The translations under genes were made by a program, and so were the position numbers. From the NCBI GenBank assembly GCA_907165065.1, contig OU015541.1, positions 13,445,001 to 13,509,000 on the forward strand: 64,000 nt of DNA, written 5' to 3'. The notes beneath the pieces were generated by a model. It was not told where the DNA came from. It saw nothing but the letters and a program-made list of their open reading frames with translations, and ran no database searches. Positions 14,601 through 26,596 of the stretch are shown piece after piece; within the stretch, counting starts at the first letter, position 1; each line of letters opens with the position of its first letter. The DNA is from Caprimulgus europaeus. Taxonomy: Eukaryota > Chordata > Aves > Caprimulgiformes > Caprimulgidae.

Positions 14601-14713
14601 CCCTCAGAACAAGGTGCTCAGCAGGACACGGTTTGGGAACAGTCCTGCTCTTCCTTGGGCAACTCCACATGTCTTTGCAAAATGAAAGGGTAGAACAATG
14701 ACGAAACCAGACT
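5684..14713. other. Nine kilobases of unique non-coding sequence
   Basis: No gene and no clear transposon. It holds simple repeats: CAAA units near 5.9 kb, an A-run followed by G-runs at 9360-9380, and AT-rich patches near 7.7 and 9.7 kb. Frames reach about 116 codons but are low in quality. The segment 13480-13900 is AT-rich and repeat-free, with two pyrimidine-tract/CTGCAG acceptor-like sites (near 13585 and 13811). It resembles conserved non-coding DNA, but conservation cannot be judged here. Confidence 0.55.
5897..5925. repeat. (CAAA)n microsatellite
   Basis: About six consecutive AAAC units after an A-run. Its complement gives the FVCLFVCFFKK-like string of a spurious minus-strand frame. 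Confidence 0.95.
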
Positions 14714-14784
14714 AATTCAGGCTGGAGGAGCCTTTAGAGGTCATCTGGTCCAACTGATTGCTCAGAGCTGGGCTAACTTCAAAG
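14714..14784 (-). mobile_element. Short CR1 3'-end fragment
   Basis: On the plus strand it reads ATTCAGGCTGGAGGAGCC, then GGTCATCTGGTCCAAC, then GCTCAGAGCTGGGCTAACTTC. This is the reverse complement of a CR1 3' end of the subfamily with a CTCAAAGCAGGGC-like motif. Similarity fades after about 70 bp; a weaker trace may run to 14920. Confidence 0.7.
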
Positions 14785-16299
14785 TGTCGTGAAATCAAAA
14801 AGGAAGCAAATTTGCATGAGCTTCAGGATCTTGTTATCTGTCTCTCTTATGTCCCAGACTATGGGAAAGCCATTCCTGAATCTCACCACTCTTTTCTTTC
14901 CTGCAGCCATAGAAATGGGTGTTGTATTCAGTAGCTGACTTTCCACACAAATGTATTGGTTTGAAGTCCTCATTTTCAGCATCTAATGATTACATCTGTG
15001 ACAATGGGACATAGGGCTTGCTTTAAGTGCTCAGACTTTTCATAATTCTTGGGAGGGAATGAGGAGAGCTAAAGAATCCAAAGGGATATGCTTGCCTGCT
15101 TTATCTCTTTTCACAAGGAGTATCTTATGCACAGTTTTTACACTGTATAGTAGGTTAACAACACGTTTACGTTATTTCAACCAAAAACTAACCAGGAGTT
15201 GGCTGAAATAGATCTCATTCTCTCCTACAGCTTTCCATGATCAAGCACGAGGGTGCCTGGGCCACACAGGAGGGCAGCAGGACACCAGGGAGCTGCAGAA
15301 ATGGTCTCACCAGCTCAAAAAGTTTGATTAAAGTTTGTGGAGTCTTCCTCTGCTCACAATTTTTACAAGGGATCAATAGGGAAGGTCCTTCATCCACTCT
15401 GGGAGGCTTTTCCTTATTAACTGCTGCCCTCCTATGTGTAAAAATAAAAGCAGTAAACAGCAAAGCCCTTCTAACAGTCACAGTATTGAATGTCAGGATG
15501 ACTTAACTGTCAAGAGCTATAAACAAAGCCACTAGAAAAGGAGAATATTTTCAAGCCTTGTGCCAGTGGAAAGCTGTTTTCTGCTCTATGGTTTGTTTCC
15601 CAGTTCTCAGTCTGTACCAGTTTAAAAACCACTCAGCACTTTTCTTGAGAGCTCATTCAAACAGGACTAATTGCTCTAATAATAGGAAACTGATGCTGAT
15701 GTTCAGCCAATATTTTCCTATCCTCCCCAGTGAGCACTTTCTGGCTGCCACCAGGAATCCCTGCCTCTTTTTCTATCTACATGTTAATGCCATCTATATA
15801 CATCTTAAATACTTTTTGATGCTTCCTATATTTCCCCCTTTCTCATCCAAATTTTAGCTCAGCAAAACTGCCACCATATAGCTTTTATTTACCAGACAAC
15901 TCTCTGGCACTCCTTCTTAATTGCTTTTCATTTGTTAGCTTCTTTCTGGTGTTGAAATGGTCTTAACTGAATGCAATTTTTCTCCAAGTGCCTAGCTGCT
16001 GTTTCACACAATATTCATTTCCTTCCTCCCTTGCCGTGCCTCTGCTCATCCAAACCTAACTGCACAATAGACTGACTTGCAGCCACGCTGCTTTGCCAAA
16101 AACATATCCTCAAACATCAGCTATTTTAGGTTTTCCATATTGCCTCTTCCTGCTGAGTACATATCATGTATCCCACCTACCAATACCAATCAATACCACC
16201 TACCAATCCATCCACCCATTGGTTTCATCTAATTGTATCTTACCTCATTTCTTTTCTCTCTTGGTTCATCTGTGCTTTTTTCCAGGATGGTTTTCCCAC
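14785..16299. other. Unique non-coding sequence, no gene seen
   Basis: Two overlapping opposite-strand frames of 88-89 codons at 15215-15506 are the longest, and neither has recognisable similarity. The plus-strand frame follows an acceptor-like CTCATTCTCTCCTACAG at 15216-15232, but no good donor ends it. A short degenerate repeat (CCACCTACCAAT twice) lies near 16173-16207. Confidence 0.5.
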
Positions 16300-16660
16300 T
16301 GTTGTTTACTATGCCTTCCAATTTAAGTATCATCTGGGAATTTAATTAATGTGCTTTTTACCTGCTTTTCCAGGTCATTAACGGTGCTTTTGAGCAAGAC
16401 TGGACACAATAAAAGTCCCCAAGGTACTCCTAGTACAGCTTCCCCTAACTAGACATTGCACACTGATGCCTGTGGTGCACAGCTAACAGCTTTCTAGATA
16501 TGTCTCAATCCATGGGAAATGGCTTATCTCCAAGGCAATTAAAGTGAGCTAGTTTTCAAGTGAGGCCTTACAAGCCACTGTATAGAATTATTTAGTAGAG
16601 TTCAAAGTGACCAAATACTGTAAAGTTTTGATGTGTCTGAGTTTTCAAATTTAATAAAAC
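16300..16660 (-). mobile_element. Ancient CR1/L3-type LINE remnant
   Basis: Read on the plus strand, it follows the antisense order of the old amniote CR1 consensus as I remember it. First come ATCATCTGGGAATTTAATTA and CAGGTCATTAACGGTGCTTT, then GACTGGACACAATAAAAGTC and CCCCAAGGTACTCCTAGTA. TCTCAATCCATGGGAAATGG and TTTAGTAGAGTTCAAAGTGA follow. Every segment is mutated, so the insertion is old. The order of motifs is good evidence; the boundaries are approximate. Confidence 0.62.
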
Positions 16661-17639
16661 AATTAACCCAGCAAGTTCCTTTCAATAAGGACCAACACCC
16701 AGCCTCCCACCTATATCACTCCTCTACCCTGGGATTTATACAGGTCCACTTATCTACTGTGCATTGTCAACCTCAATGTTAGCTTCCTACAGGGGTTTTT
16801 CAAGGTTTCTCTTTCCTGTCAGGTCCTGGCTGGGAGCAACAGCACTTTTGGCTAAAAGGGGATGATGGGTTTGTCCTTCAGAGCCACCACCACCAGGCTC
16901 TGGTACCCATGATCACAGCACATCATATGCTAAACACACCTCAAGGGTCCCTCGTGCACACCAGCCTCCCCTGGGCAGTTTTGATTAGGGCATGTGTCTG
17001 TGTTCAATAAAACTAAGCACAGAGTGAACTTTACATCCCACTCCCCAATAAATTGTTCATTAACAAGACATTTTTTCAAAATTTAAAAGCTGTGTATACA
17101 GAACCATGTCTAAAACCTCTCCTTTGGACACACTGCATTACATAGTAGTGTTTATTTTCAAAGGATTGCCCTAAATGTGAATAAAAGCCCCTTCATTCCT
17201 CACTCCTTCTGCAAAGAACTGAGAAAAAAAAATATCCAGATATTATTTGTAGGATTATTTAGCAAAATGCTTCTTAAAATATGAAGGGAGTTGGAAATTA
17301 CTTAAAAACTCTATAGAGCAAGATCATTAAATAAATGATGCACTATTATCTACCTGTCACACAGAGCTGTGTTGCATCCTACAGGGTACTGCACACTCAT
17401 TGATGGGTCAAGAACTGCATATAGACATAGCTATCACCAATTCATAGCAAAGCCTAAGAAAGCAGTATTTGCAAAACACTTGGGACCTTCCTTTGAAACT
17501 ATTACTTCTTAGTATTTTCTGTATTACAACACTTAGGGGCAAAAAAAAAAAGGCAGTCTGGTAACCAACTGCAGACCAATTAAATCCAAGTATATGTCCA
17601 TGCAGAAACAATAGAAGTGGGTAATTATACATTGCTGAC
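16661..17639. other. Unique non-coding sequence, no gene seen
   Basis: Mixed-composition sequence between the old CR1 and the motif-rich block that follows. No frame of note. Confidence 0.5.
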
Positions 17640-18960
17640 GGGAGGAACGTGAGCTAGAGATGCTGCACAACTGCCTCGGCTCCGTGGCGATCCCAAATGG
17701 CATTCAGAAAACATTTCAAGGGGATCAAAGCTGCCTCACGGGCGCTATACAAATTCACCATCATAAACACTGAATAATACATTACACTAATCTGATTGCT
17801 ATTGACTGTTACAGTTGCATGTGTGACCTTGGGCATACATTAATCAAAGGGAGCTGTTCATATTTCCACCCTATATCCTGCAGCGATGAGCAAAACTCAT
17901 CTCAAATCTCTTCTTGCCCCGCTATCTCTCTCTGTTCTCTCTGATGTCACTTGGCAATGGAGGCTGGTATTTGGTATAATATTTATATTATTTTTTCTAT
18001 CCTCCCCTCTTTGTCCAAACACACACAAATGCTCTGATACAGAACAATAAAAACACACACATTTTTGTCCACTCAGTGCTCTCTGAACCCAATTTAGCAA
18101 GTGTCGCAATCTTAAAGGGCATCCAAACTTTAAAGTAATTGGTTCCTCAGCAGAGGCTGTAACTAATTGGAGATCCTTTTTGGAATTTCACCAAATGTGC
18201 TTCTTATTTACCTGAAGAAACGGGGCAGTGGCAAAATGAGACATCCCCTTGCTTTCATGTACCCAGCACAGTGCGATGTGTATAACGCATCGCTCACATG
18301 AGGCGCATCAGGGCTTACGACGGAAAAACCAATCTCTCATCAGTTCCTTAACCCTTTGTCATTAGCAGAAGACAGTGAATACAAGAAAGAGCTGACAATG
18401 CGTTGAAAACAAATTGAATAGGCATTGCTTTGCCTGCCTTGATTCTCTTATCCCTCCCCAAAGGCTATGAGATGATACTTAGTGCATTATATTGCCAAAA
18501 ATCTCATGCACATGCTGTCTGGCATGCTGCCTCCTGCCCCAAGTTGGTGTTAGAGTATGGAGAGATGTCCCTCAGGGCATGTTTAATCCCAACAGCAGGG
18601 CTCTCTCCAAGCTTGATATAAAAACCATAAAATCAGACAAAACTTCAAAACAATCTAATGAGCTGGGTTTGATATGATTTCAGACCATTGGTATGCAAAT
18701 ACATTTCTTTTAACAGCCTTATTCTGCTACCTGAGAGCTAAGCACGACAGTCAATAATTTAAGGTAAAGGACTTAAAGAGACTGGGATTATTCCCCAAGC
18801 AAGCGTTGTAAATGCAATCAGTTATATTTAAGATAAAATCTAAACCAGTTATGGTAATACTAATACTACACGAATAATTGGCTCTACAGCCACAGGTACC
18901 TGCTTTTTAAGTGTTTGATTTAAATAAAAAAATTAATAAAATTTAAAAAAATCTCGCGTT
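17640..18960. promoter_or_regulatory. Possible cis-regulatory block (repeat-free, homeodomain/octamer motifs)
   Basis: A 1.3-kb stretch without transposons or simple repeats, containing CpGs spread through AT-rich sequence. Three exact TAATTGG homeodomain-type cores (18136-18142, 18164-18170, 18875-18881) and a perfect octamer ATGCAAAT (18693-18700) are visible, along with a GCGATG...CATCGC inverted repeat (18273-18293). Such texture is typical of conserved non-coding elements near developmental genes. This is inference: the motifs are short, and single-genome sequence cannot show conservation. No promoter or coding frame is evident. Confidence 0.3.
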
Positions 18961-20076
18961 TCTTTTACTAAAAGCTCTCTCTGTGCCTTGACAGACAATA
19001 CCAAGAGGGAGGTGCTGGAGAATACCTGGGCACAAAGGAGAAATAAAGAGAAGCAGGCTGTATGTTTACTCCTGACAGTCAAGCAGTCCTCCCACCTGGT
19101 GATGCGAAAAAACACAAAACTTAATTAAAAGCGCCCATTTTGTCTACAAAGCCTTTTACAGTCCATGGCCTTTGCTCAGATACATTTACTTTTTCCATCA
19201 GTCACATCAGTACCTCCAGGTTGCTGCAAAGAATTGCCAGGGGACCCCCTGGAAGCTTTCTCCTTTATAAATTTTTCACACTGGTTCTATTACCTGGAGT
19301 GGACTTCCATGCTGTAAGAATACAGCCTGATCCCCTCCAGACCTCCATCAACCCTCGGTGCACATGCCATGATGAAGAGAAATAGCGTATGTAGACCACT
19401 CTTCCTCCCTTCTTCATTAACCAGCAGCTCTTCAGCACACAAAAGAGACTTTCAGGACAAATTAATGGATATTTTAGGACATCCAAAGAGTGGTCATAGA
19501 AAGATACACCAAATTTTGTAAGGAGAATCTCAAAGCTATATTAAACCCTTGGATATGGCCATGAAAGGCCACTGAAGCTGGATGAGATATGTCAGTTGTT
19601 GGATTCCCTTGGGAATGAACGATTACAGTTTTGATATCATTGTGGGCTCTTATCCAAGTGACTCAACACAAAATGATCACGCGTTAGAAATCATACCACA
19701 AAAGTATTTTTCTTGTCCCTACTAACTTCCCTCCTTACATCCCACAAGGAAAATTTAATTCAGCCCCCACACAGAAATCCAAGAGGGAGGATTGCTGGCT
19801 AGTGCAGATAGGGATATTTCAAGGGGAAAAACTCACTCTAGAAGAGAGAATCCAGGAATTCTTTCTCCTGAAATCCAGGTTCAAGAAATAATTTGAAAGC
19901 ATGGCTGAAGACTGCATCTTACAATGCCAGGTTATTTTGTACTCCTGGGAGTCAGACAGCTGATCTGTTTGACATCTGCTCTCCCTGTGCACCAGGAGAG
20001 GCTGGAGTTAAGGAACCTCCATCTCACTTACACAAGTTTAAAGCCAGAGTAACTTCTGACTCTTGTGAGTGTTACT

Positions 20077-20133
20077 TTTGATTTATACTCATGACGCCAA
20101 GAAGAAAATCAGATCAAGGGAGTATAAATCAAA
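20077..20133. repeat. Inverted repeat, 14-bp perfect arms
   Basis: Left arm TTTGATTTATACTC (20077-20090) and right arm GAGTATAAATCAAA (20120-20133) are exact reverse complements, separated by 29 nt. As RNA or cruciform it would form a 14-bp stem. The stem is shorter than a usual miRNA precursor. It could be the remnant of a small palindromic element or simply a chance pairing, which is rare at this arm length and spacing. Confidence 0.85.
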
Positions 20134-20850
20134 CAGAGATCAATACTGAGCATCAAGGTACTAATTCTATCTCCTGAAACAGCCTTACAAGCTGCAGGAG
20201 GCCGGGGGGACAATTCCCCTGGTGCAGGCACAGCAGATTTATGTTGAGCTCTGGTCCTAGTGCAGGGGAGATGTTGGAGGTGGAAGGGGATGGGTTTGCA
20301 CCACAAGCTATTAAGAATCTGTGTCTGTCTGAGCTGTCAAATAGTCTGTAGGCAGCTTTGGGAGGTTGTCATAAATCAGTGCACCCTTGCATTGGGGACT
20401 GTTGATGAGAGCCAAGTTGGTTTAAAATTATCTTTCACTGTGTTTTGCCTTCAGGAACCATTACAGAACCCCAGCTTCACACTTCTCTTAATGGAAGGAC
20501 CATGGGGTAAGAAAGAGATGACTGAGAGCTCTTCCCCAAAACCCAGCTGTGCCAAATAGCACAGCAATGTTGTCTTCATCGACCTCCAGCCACATGACAG
20601 CAATAAAGCTGGTCTTTAAAGTGTACTGAAACGTTTCATGACAAGCAAATATGCACTGGCTGGAAAGGGCTGAGCCACCAGTCCATGGGGGGACACAGTT
20701 TGTCAGTTAGGTGTGCTCTGTGAGCAGCCCATGAAGTGCTGGGCAGATGTTCACACAAGCCAACAGATTGTCTGGTGGAGTCTTAATTTGTTTTTAGGAG
20801 ATATATTCAGAAGGATGTGATTTGGCTGCTTTGTGCCAGCACTGGTAAAC

Positions 20851-20877
20851 GTGTATGTGTATGTATATATATATATT
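20851..20877. repeat. GT/AT microsatellite
   Basis: GTGTATGTGTATG followed by five or six TA units. A simple repeat, probably variable in length between individuals. Confidence 0.9.
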
Positions 20878-21332
20878 AGCAAAGTCTGAAATCAAAGGGC
20901 TTGGAAGTGGAGGAGTAGGAGAGGCATGGAAAATGGGTAAGAATTTTTTACATTGGAAATTTTTACAACTTATTGATCAAAGCACAAATTCTGCAGTTCC
21001 TTGCTTTGTAGAAATTTGCAGAGAAGTGTGATTGAAAGGGGAGATTTGTTTGGGGGTATATGTGGGGCTGGTAGGGAAAGATTGATGGCATGTTAAACTG
21101 CAATAGCTGATAACATAATTAAGTAATAAAACTCTCCAAGTAGTAATTATAGGACATGTCAAACAGAGTTATAAGGCAGGAGGCCAAAGGCCAAGTGATT
21201 AACCATCTGAGAAGTGTAACAATTCCCTGGAAATGCCCAGCCCAGAAGCTGTTGCTGCAGTGAAATATAATTTCATAAATGCCAAAGAGTAGGACTTGCT
21301 TTACATTTCAACTCCAAGCTGATGGCAGAACC

Positions 21333-21474
21333 CCACGTGTATGTCTCTTATCAGCATCCTAGTTTTGGCTGCAACCCCTCCAATTCTCTCCCCTGTTCCC
21401 TGAAGGGGGAAGGTAGCGGGGAGTGAGCGAACGGCTGTGTGGTGTTTGGCTGCCAGCTGGGTTAAACCACTACA
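21333..21474 (+). mobile_element. 3' fragment of the same avian LTR family (copy D)
   Basis: The last ~140 bp of an LTR. CCCCTCCAATTCTCTCCCCTG, GAGTGAGCGAACGGCTGTGTG and GGTTAAACCACTACA match the 3' ends of copies A-C in order. The upstream ATGTCTCTTATCAGCATCCT is a diverged form of the preceding segment. The 5' part of the LTR is missing, so this is a truncated or partly deleted copy; it ends in TACA rather than GACA. Confidence 0.8.
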
Positions 21475-22199
21475 ATCAGTTTCCCAGTCTACAAGAAAAA
21501 AAAGTCAGGGGAGCTGCCTGGGACTCTCATTATGAGGCTGAGCACATGATTTCTTACTTTGTGCCTGTGAAGCCCAGTTTCCTCTTGACCTCAGAGCTGT
21601 GGTAGCTGGAGTGACCATGTCTCACCTGTCGCAGCACTACCTGAAGCTGGTGCACACTGAGCCATTTGATTTAGCTCCGGACAGGACAGGAAGATGAGAT
21701 GTGTTTAGAAGGCTGTTCTTCATTGTCTTGTACTAATTGCAACCGTCTCCTAGCAAAGGTGTAGTGTCTTACTAAGATATCTATGAAACACGCACTGAGG
21801 ACTATTCCTATTGCTGTAGATTTCACACAGAGAAGTTTCTAGTTCATTAGTTCCAAAGAAATAAAGTGAAAAAACCCTGATCTCTATCTCAGTACCGAGA
21901 TACATAAAATTGTGTTTTTCACTGAAAGTTATTCTGTCTGCTACTTCAGGAGTAGAGGTAGTAAATTTGTTAATGAACTAAGATGTTTTACAATCATTCA
22001 GATCTCAAGAACTCGTGGTTGGGCTGAGCTCAGGGCCATCAGAGTTTTTACCCATTGCAGGTTAGCACTCCTGACGTACACTTGGACACCACTTATACAG
22101 ATGCCATTCTGTTGAGCATCGCGGCCCCACTGCTAAGTATATAAAAGGTCTAAACTAGTTGCTTTTTAATTTCATTTTATGTGCCTCCTGCTCAAGGAG
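21475..22199. other. Unique non-coding sequence, no gene seen
   Basis: Short unique interval between an LTR fragment and an old CR1. A TATA-like TATATAAAAGG lies at 22138-22148 without other promoter features. Confidence 0.5.
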
Positions 22200-22740
22200 T
22201 AGGAGTTCTTGACTTACCTTCTTTAAACAATTCACTATTTTTTATATCTATCATCACCCCTTATTCCTGTAATGTCTAAGATATATAGTTCTAATCTTTT
22301 AATCTCTCCACACACTGCAGCTTTCTATTCCCTTAATCATTTTCACTGCCTTCCCCAGACCTTTTTCATTTCTGCTCTACCCTTTTGTAAGACTGGAGAG
22401 CAAAGCTGAGCAAAGTATCCATGCTGAGGTGTCACCTCATATAAAAGCTATGTAATAATTTTGTACTACCATCTAGCTTTTTCTCAATTCAAACAAATGT
22501 TTTGCTTCTCTTTTTTGCCCATCATTTCTTATTGAATAAGTGTTTTATAGGCAATGACACCTTGTTCCTCTCCTGAATACCTACAGTTAATTTAACATCA
22601 ATGAGTAGGTTAAATTGTTTTCTTTTTCCTTTTGGTATGCTCCACCTTATGCTTACTTAAAATGAGCTGATCCCTGAAATGGAGTCCACCTAGCTCTTTA
22701 AGAGAACCCTGAACTGATTTACAGTTTTATTGATGCTTTT
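22200..22740 (-). mobile_element. Ancient CR1/L3-type LINE remnant
   Basis: The plus strand carries, in the order expected for the antisense of the old CR1 3' half, TTTTTTATATCTATCATCAC, TCTAATCTTTTAATCTCTCC, CCCTTAATCATTTTCACTGC, GACTGGAGAGCAAAGCTGAG and AAGTATCCATGCTGAGGTGT. Distal, weaker segments around 22630-22680 fit CTCCACCTTATGCTTACTTA. This is the clearest of the four old remnants. High divergence implies an insertion far older than the LTRs. Confidence 0.68.
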
Positions 22741-24978
22741 TGCAATCTAAATCACTATTTTGGCTCCAGGGTAGGGCTGGTCCTGGAGCATCACGCCACT
22801 AGCCTTATCCTGACAGGGTTATTGCTCTTTCCTTTGGAAGAGAACCTGTGCCTGTGAAGTTGCCTACTCTCCCAAGAAATGTTTGTGGGAGACTATTTAA
22901 ACCCTCATTGCAGATAGAAATTGTTGAAAGCTATTGCCTTCTCTGCTCTGCTTCAGAAATAGGAACAAGTGTAATAGACTGGAGAGAAATTACTACATTT
23001 TTTTTTACAGAACAGTACAGTTTTGTCCGTGAGATAACATTAAGCAGCATTTTATAACTACCGTATTTTTAGCTCATTTATTTGATTAAAGTTAGTAAGG
23101 TTTCTATTTGCTTTCTATATATTTTCTAACAAGAGAAATTCACACGTATTACGTACCTGATGCTCCTTCAGCACGCTATGAGCCTGACAGTGCATAAGTA
23201 AGCTTACGTGTTTGCCACTGATTTACAGTATAACCTCAGAGAAGTACCACACTTTGGCTCAGTTTCCATGTGTGGACAATGCAGAACATGACAGTGACCT
23301 TTTTTTTCTCGAGTACATTGAACCCATTCACAGCAACTATGATATAAAGATCTTTACCTGTAACCAAGTGATGCATGCAAGTCCTACCACATTGTTCCAT
23401 TTTTCTGCAAAATCCACCATAACACCAATTTTCCATCGACCCTACTGACTGTAAATAAACATTTGTGATAGAGGGACTTTTTTTTTTTACCATTTTAAAA
23501 CATTTATGAGCATCCAGGGAGGCTGGGTAGGCACAAGACCTGCCTGCAGACTTCCAAGAACTACAGCACCCACTGCCTGCATAAGCCATGCTAAAAGTTC
23601 TCGGTACCTGGGATCTGAGGCTGCTTGGTCTAAGACCTTTAGAACATTTCTGGAGTGTTACTGAAAATATTAGTATAAAAAAATAACCAGTTATGTAAAC
23701 AAGTCAAATACATTACTAATATCAATGACAAAATTAACTCTTCAGTTTACTCTTCACTAATAAAAATACCTGCCTTCCTCTCCCTTCACCCACATTCTTC
23801 CTCAGCCTCAGTTATGAATCACTCCTTTGTCCCAGAAAAGTGGCAGAGGAATGCCATCTCCTGTGTGACTTCCTTCCCGTGTGTGTGTGCACAAGAAACC
23901 GTTGTCTCCTTCCCTTTTCTCTCTCGGGTCTCATTAAATGTGGCGCTCTCCAGTCCCTCGTTGTGGGCAAGGCTGGTGAGGATGGAGGAGGTGCTCCACC
24001 ACGGTCTAGCAGAGCTGATGGCTGCAAAAAGGCAATAATTATTCCTGGAACAGCAGAGAGAAGGAGGGATTGTGATAATTCTGGATTTGTTTTTAATGTG
24101 AGAATGAGGAAGGGAATCTTTACTAATGCAAAAATTATAGGAATTCGAAGTATTGCTGCTAATCACCTTACAACACACCTTTGATGAAGTGTGTGCATAA
24201 ACCATGTTTCCAGCTTCAAAATAGAAGTATAAACACCATCAAATGGAAACTTAATCATGTAATTCTGTTTAATAATTGTTTTTATGTTTTAATTGTGTAT
24301 TAAGCAATGCTCCTGAATTACCTATCTTCACAAGCACTCGAAAAATGAAATCATTAAATCCTTTTCACAAATGTTTACTGTGTAAACATGACAAAAAGTC
24401 TGAAAATACAGGAAATTTATTATGGGGGCCAAATGCTTCATTTGTATGGTGAACACTCTAAATACCCACATAAGTCTCATAACTGGATTTTAGGAGGTAC
24501 TTTTGCAAACAGGGAAGTTTGCTGAGCTGCATTCCAATCATTAGGCAAACAGGCAACCTAAAACAAATGCAAAGGCTTGTGGAAATGTCTTTCCAACTCT
24601 AGAGCTGGCAGTAGCATAGAAATGGCAGTTAGTGGAAACAGGCTTCAAAATTTGACATTTCTTTGCTTTTAAGGATACTGGGACTTTCTGAAACTTCCCT
24701 TCTTTTCTCTTTTCAAGCACAGAGGGACAGTGTGTAACCCTGTGGTCCTGACATTTAGGAAACTCCACGTGAATTTTTTTTTGGTTTCTGGGAAATGGTA
24801 AACTATTCAGAAGAAAATGGGGTTTTGAAAAGCCAGATTTTCCTCTGAAATGGAAATTTCAGGTACATTAGCTGGCTGTATTGAGCACTTGGTTACTGGC
24901 TATTACAGTCTAAGTGCTCCCCCGTGTGTTTGCTCTCATTCTTTTGCTATAATTTTGGTTAATTCCCTACATGACTTT

Positions 24979-24996
24979 AAAAAAAAAAAAAAAAAA
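24979..24996. repeat. Poly(A) run, 18 bases
   Basis: Uninterrupted A-run followed by A/G-rich sequence. The upstream 130 bp show no processed-pseudogene or SINE similarity. Confidence 0.95.
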
Positions 24997-26596
24997 GGAA
25001 AGAAAAAGGCTGGGGGAAAATCAGCAGATTTCAGAAAAATTTCTATCTTGCCTCTATAGAATACCAAATATCTTTCAGTAAAAATAAATAAATAAATCAG
25101 ATATTTCGGGTTGTTAGTCATGGTCACACTTCTGTGTCTCTGATCTCCTGGGAATCAGTCTTTGAATTGCTCCATGGGTTTACTGAAGCAGTATAATTGC
25201 AAGATCAGGTCTATGTGAGATGGGAGAGGTGCTGGTGGGGTTGTCATCTCCAGTTGAGATGCCTCCAGGACTCCCTGGTGCCTGGGAAGAGCCCCAGAGG
25301 CAGTGAGGGGGTAAGGGAGCATCTCCCCTGCCTTGGGGCTCCAGGAGACCCTGTGAAGAATGAACCTCTGCCTCTTCCCGCCCAGACCCTGGCCCAATGT
25401 GCTGAGCAGTGAAGAAAACATCATAAATTGCACATGCTGGTCATTTGTGCCACAACCAGATGTCTCAATAACCATCAAAAATTGAGCGGTAGCTGATAAA
25501 CTTACTTTTTTGTTGTTGCTGTTTGCTACTCATCATTAATTATGGCTTCAAGGGGAGCCACATGCATTCTGATAACAGGAGTGGAAAGTTCTCTAGTTCT
25601 GATGTAGTGTCTGCTCTGGAGGAAGAGAAACAGTTTACAAATTGAGGCTAAAGTGCGTGGTACAAGTTACCTGACGCAGCCACAGGTGAAAGGTATATAT
25701 TTCTGAATTTTCTCGCTGATGTTCTCCATTGATTTTTCTGAGGCAGCCTAAGCAAATCATTTAAACTCAGTGCCTGAGTTTACTCATGCCTTCGATGAGC
25801 AATGTATGACATAAAGTGACTGCCTCCCACAGACCCCACGAGTCTTTAATTTATGTTGGTAAGGTGACTTGAGCTGCTTCGCTCGAGAGTCTGTAACCGC
25901 AAGATGTTGTTAATAATTCAAAAGCAACAAGTGGTGCGAATGCACCTTGTAACTGTGGATAAACAGATTTGTAGCAAACATTTTTCACTTATGAAAATAA
26001 AAAAGTTTGCCACTTCAGGTCCTTTTACCTTGGAAAAGTCTTGCAGGATCTCTCCTTGCCCAGGCATTACAAGTTCTGCTTCTGTCCTGCAGCCTCCAGC
26101 TTCAGGAGCCTGAGCAGAGCTTTGTGGTGACTAATCCCTTCCCTCTGTGCAGCATTAGATGGGTAATTGTGCAGATCCTATATGGCTTTTTGCAGACTTA
26201 CTGGAATATCTTGCACTACCGTACAGCAGATCTCTTTTATTTAAAAACTTATTCAACATTCATTTTTCTAACATTCTTCAATTGATTCACTTAGGCAAAT
26301 TCCTAAGCAGATGCAAGAATACATTTTAGTTGAATTTCAGGGGATACTTATTGCATGTTAAATACCGCTAGGCAATTATTTAATGAGGTTTAACAAGTAT
26401 GTAATAGATAGATTACTTATGACCTAGATGTGAAACCTCAATGAATATGTTTAATCAATTGGCATTCAATTAACATACATTAGGCTTTTCCTGCAGCACG
26501 GTGCTTTATTTTAGCTCTCTGGCTAACAGACCATACTTGCATACTTGTTAACTACTTGCTGTCCATAATTTTATCTCCAATATTGTACCTGTAATT

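Larger units (their letters stand above)
18961..21332. other. Unique non-coding sequence with an inverted repeat and a candidate exon
   Basis: No gene is established. It holds a perfect inverted repeat at 20077-20133, a 52-bp interval with good splice signals at 20455-20506, and a GT/AT microsatellite at 20851-20877. The remaining short frames look random. Confidence 0.5.

Noticed and set aside
16141-16210. CCACCTACCAAT repetition as a minisatellite
   Set aside because: Only two degenerate units; too little to call an array.
24960-25000. Poly(A) run as a processed-pseudogene or SINE tail
   Set aside because: The upstream sequence shows no similarity to a known retrocopy and no flanking duplication was found; the same applies to the run at 26597.
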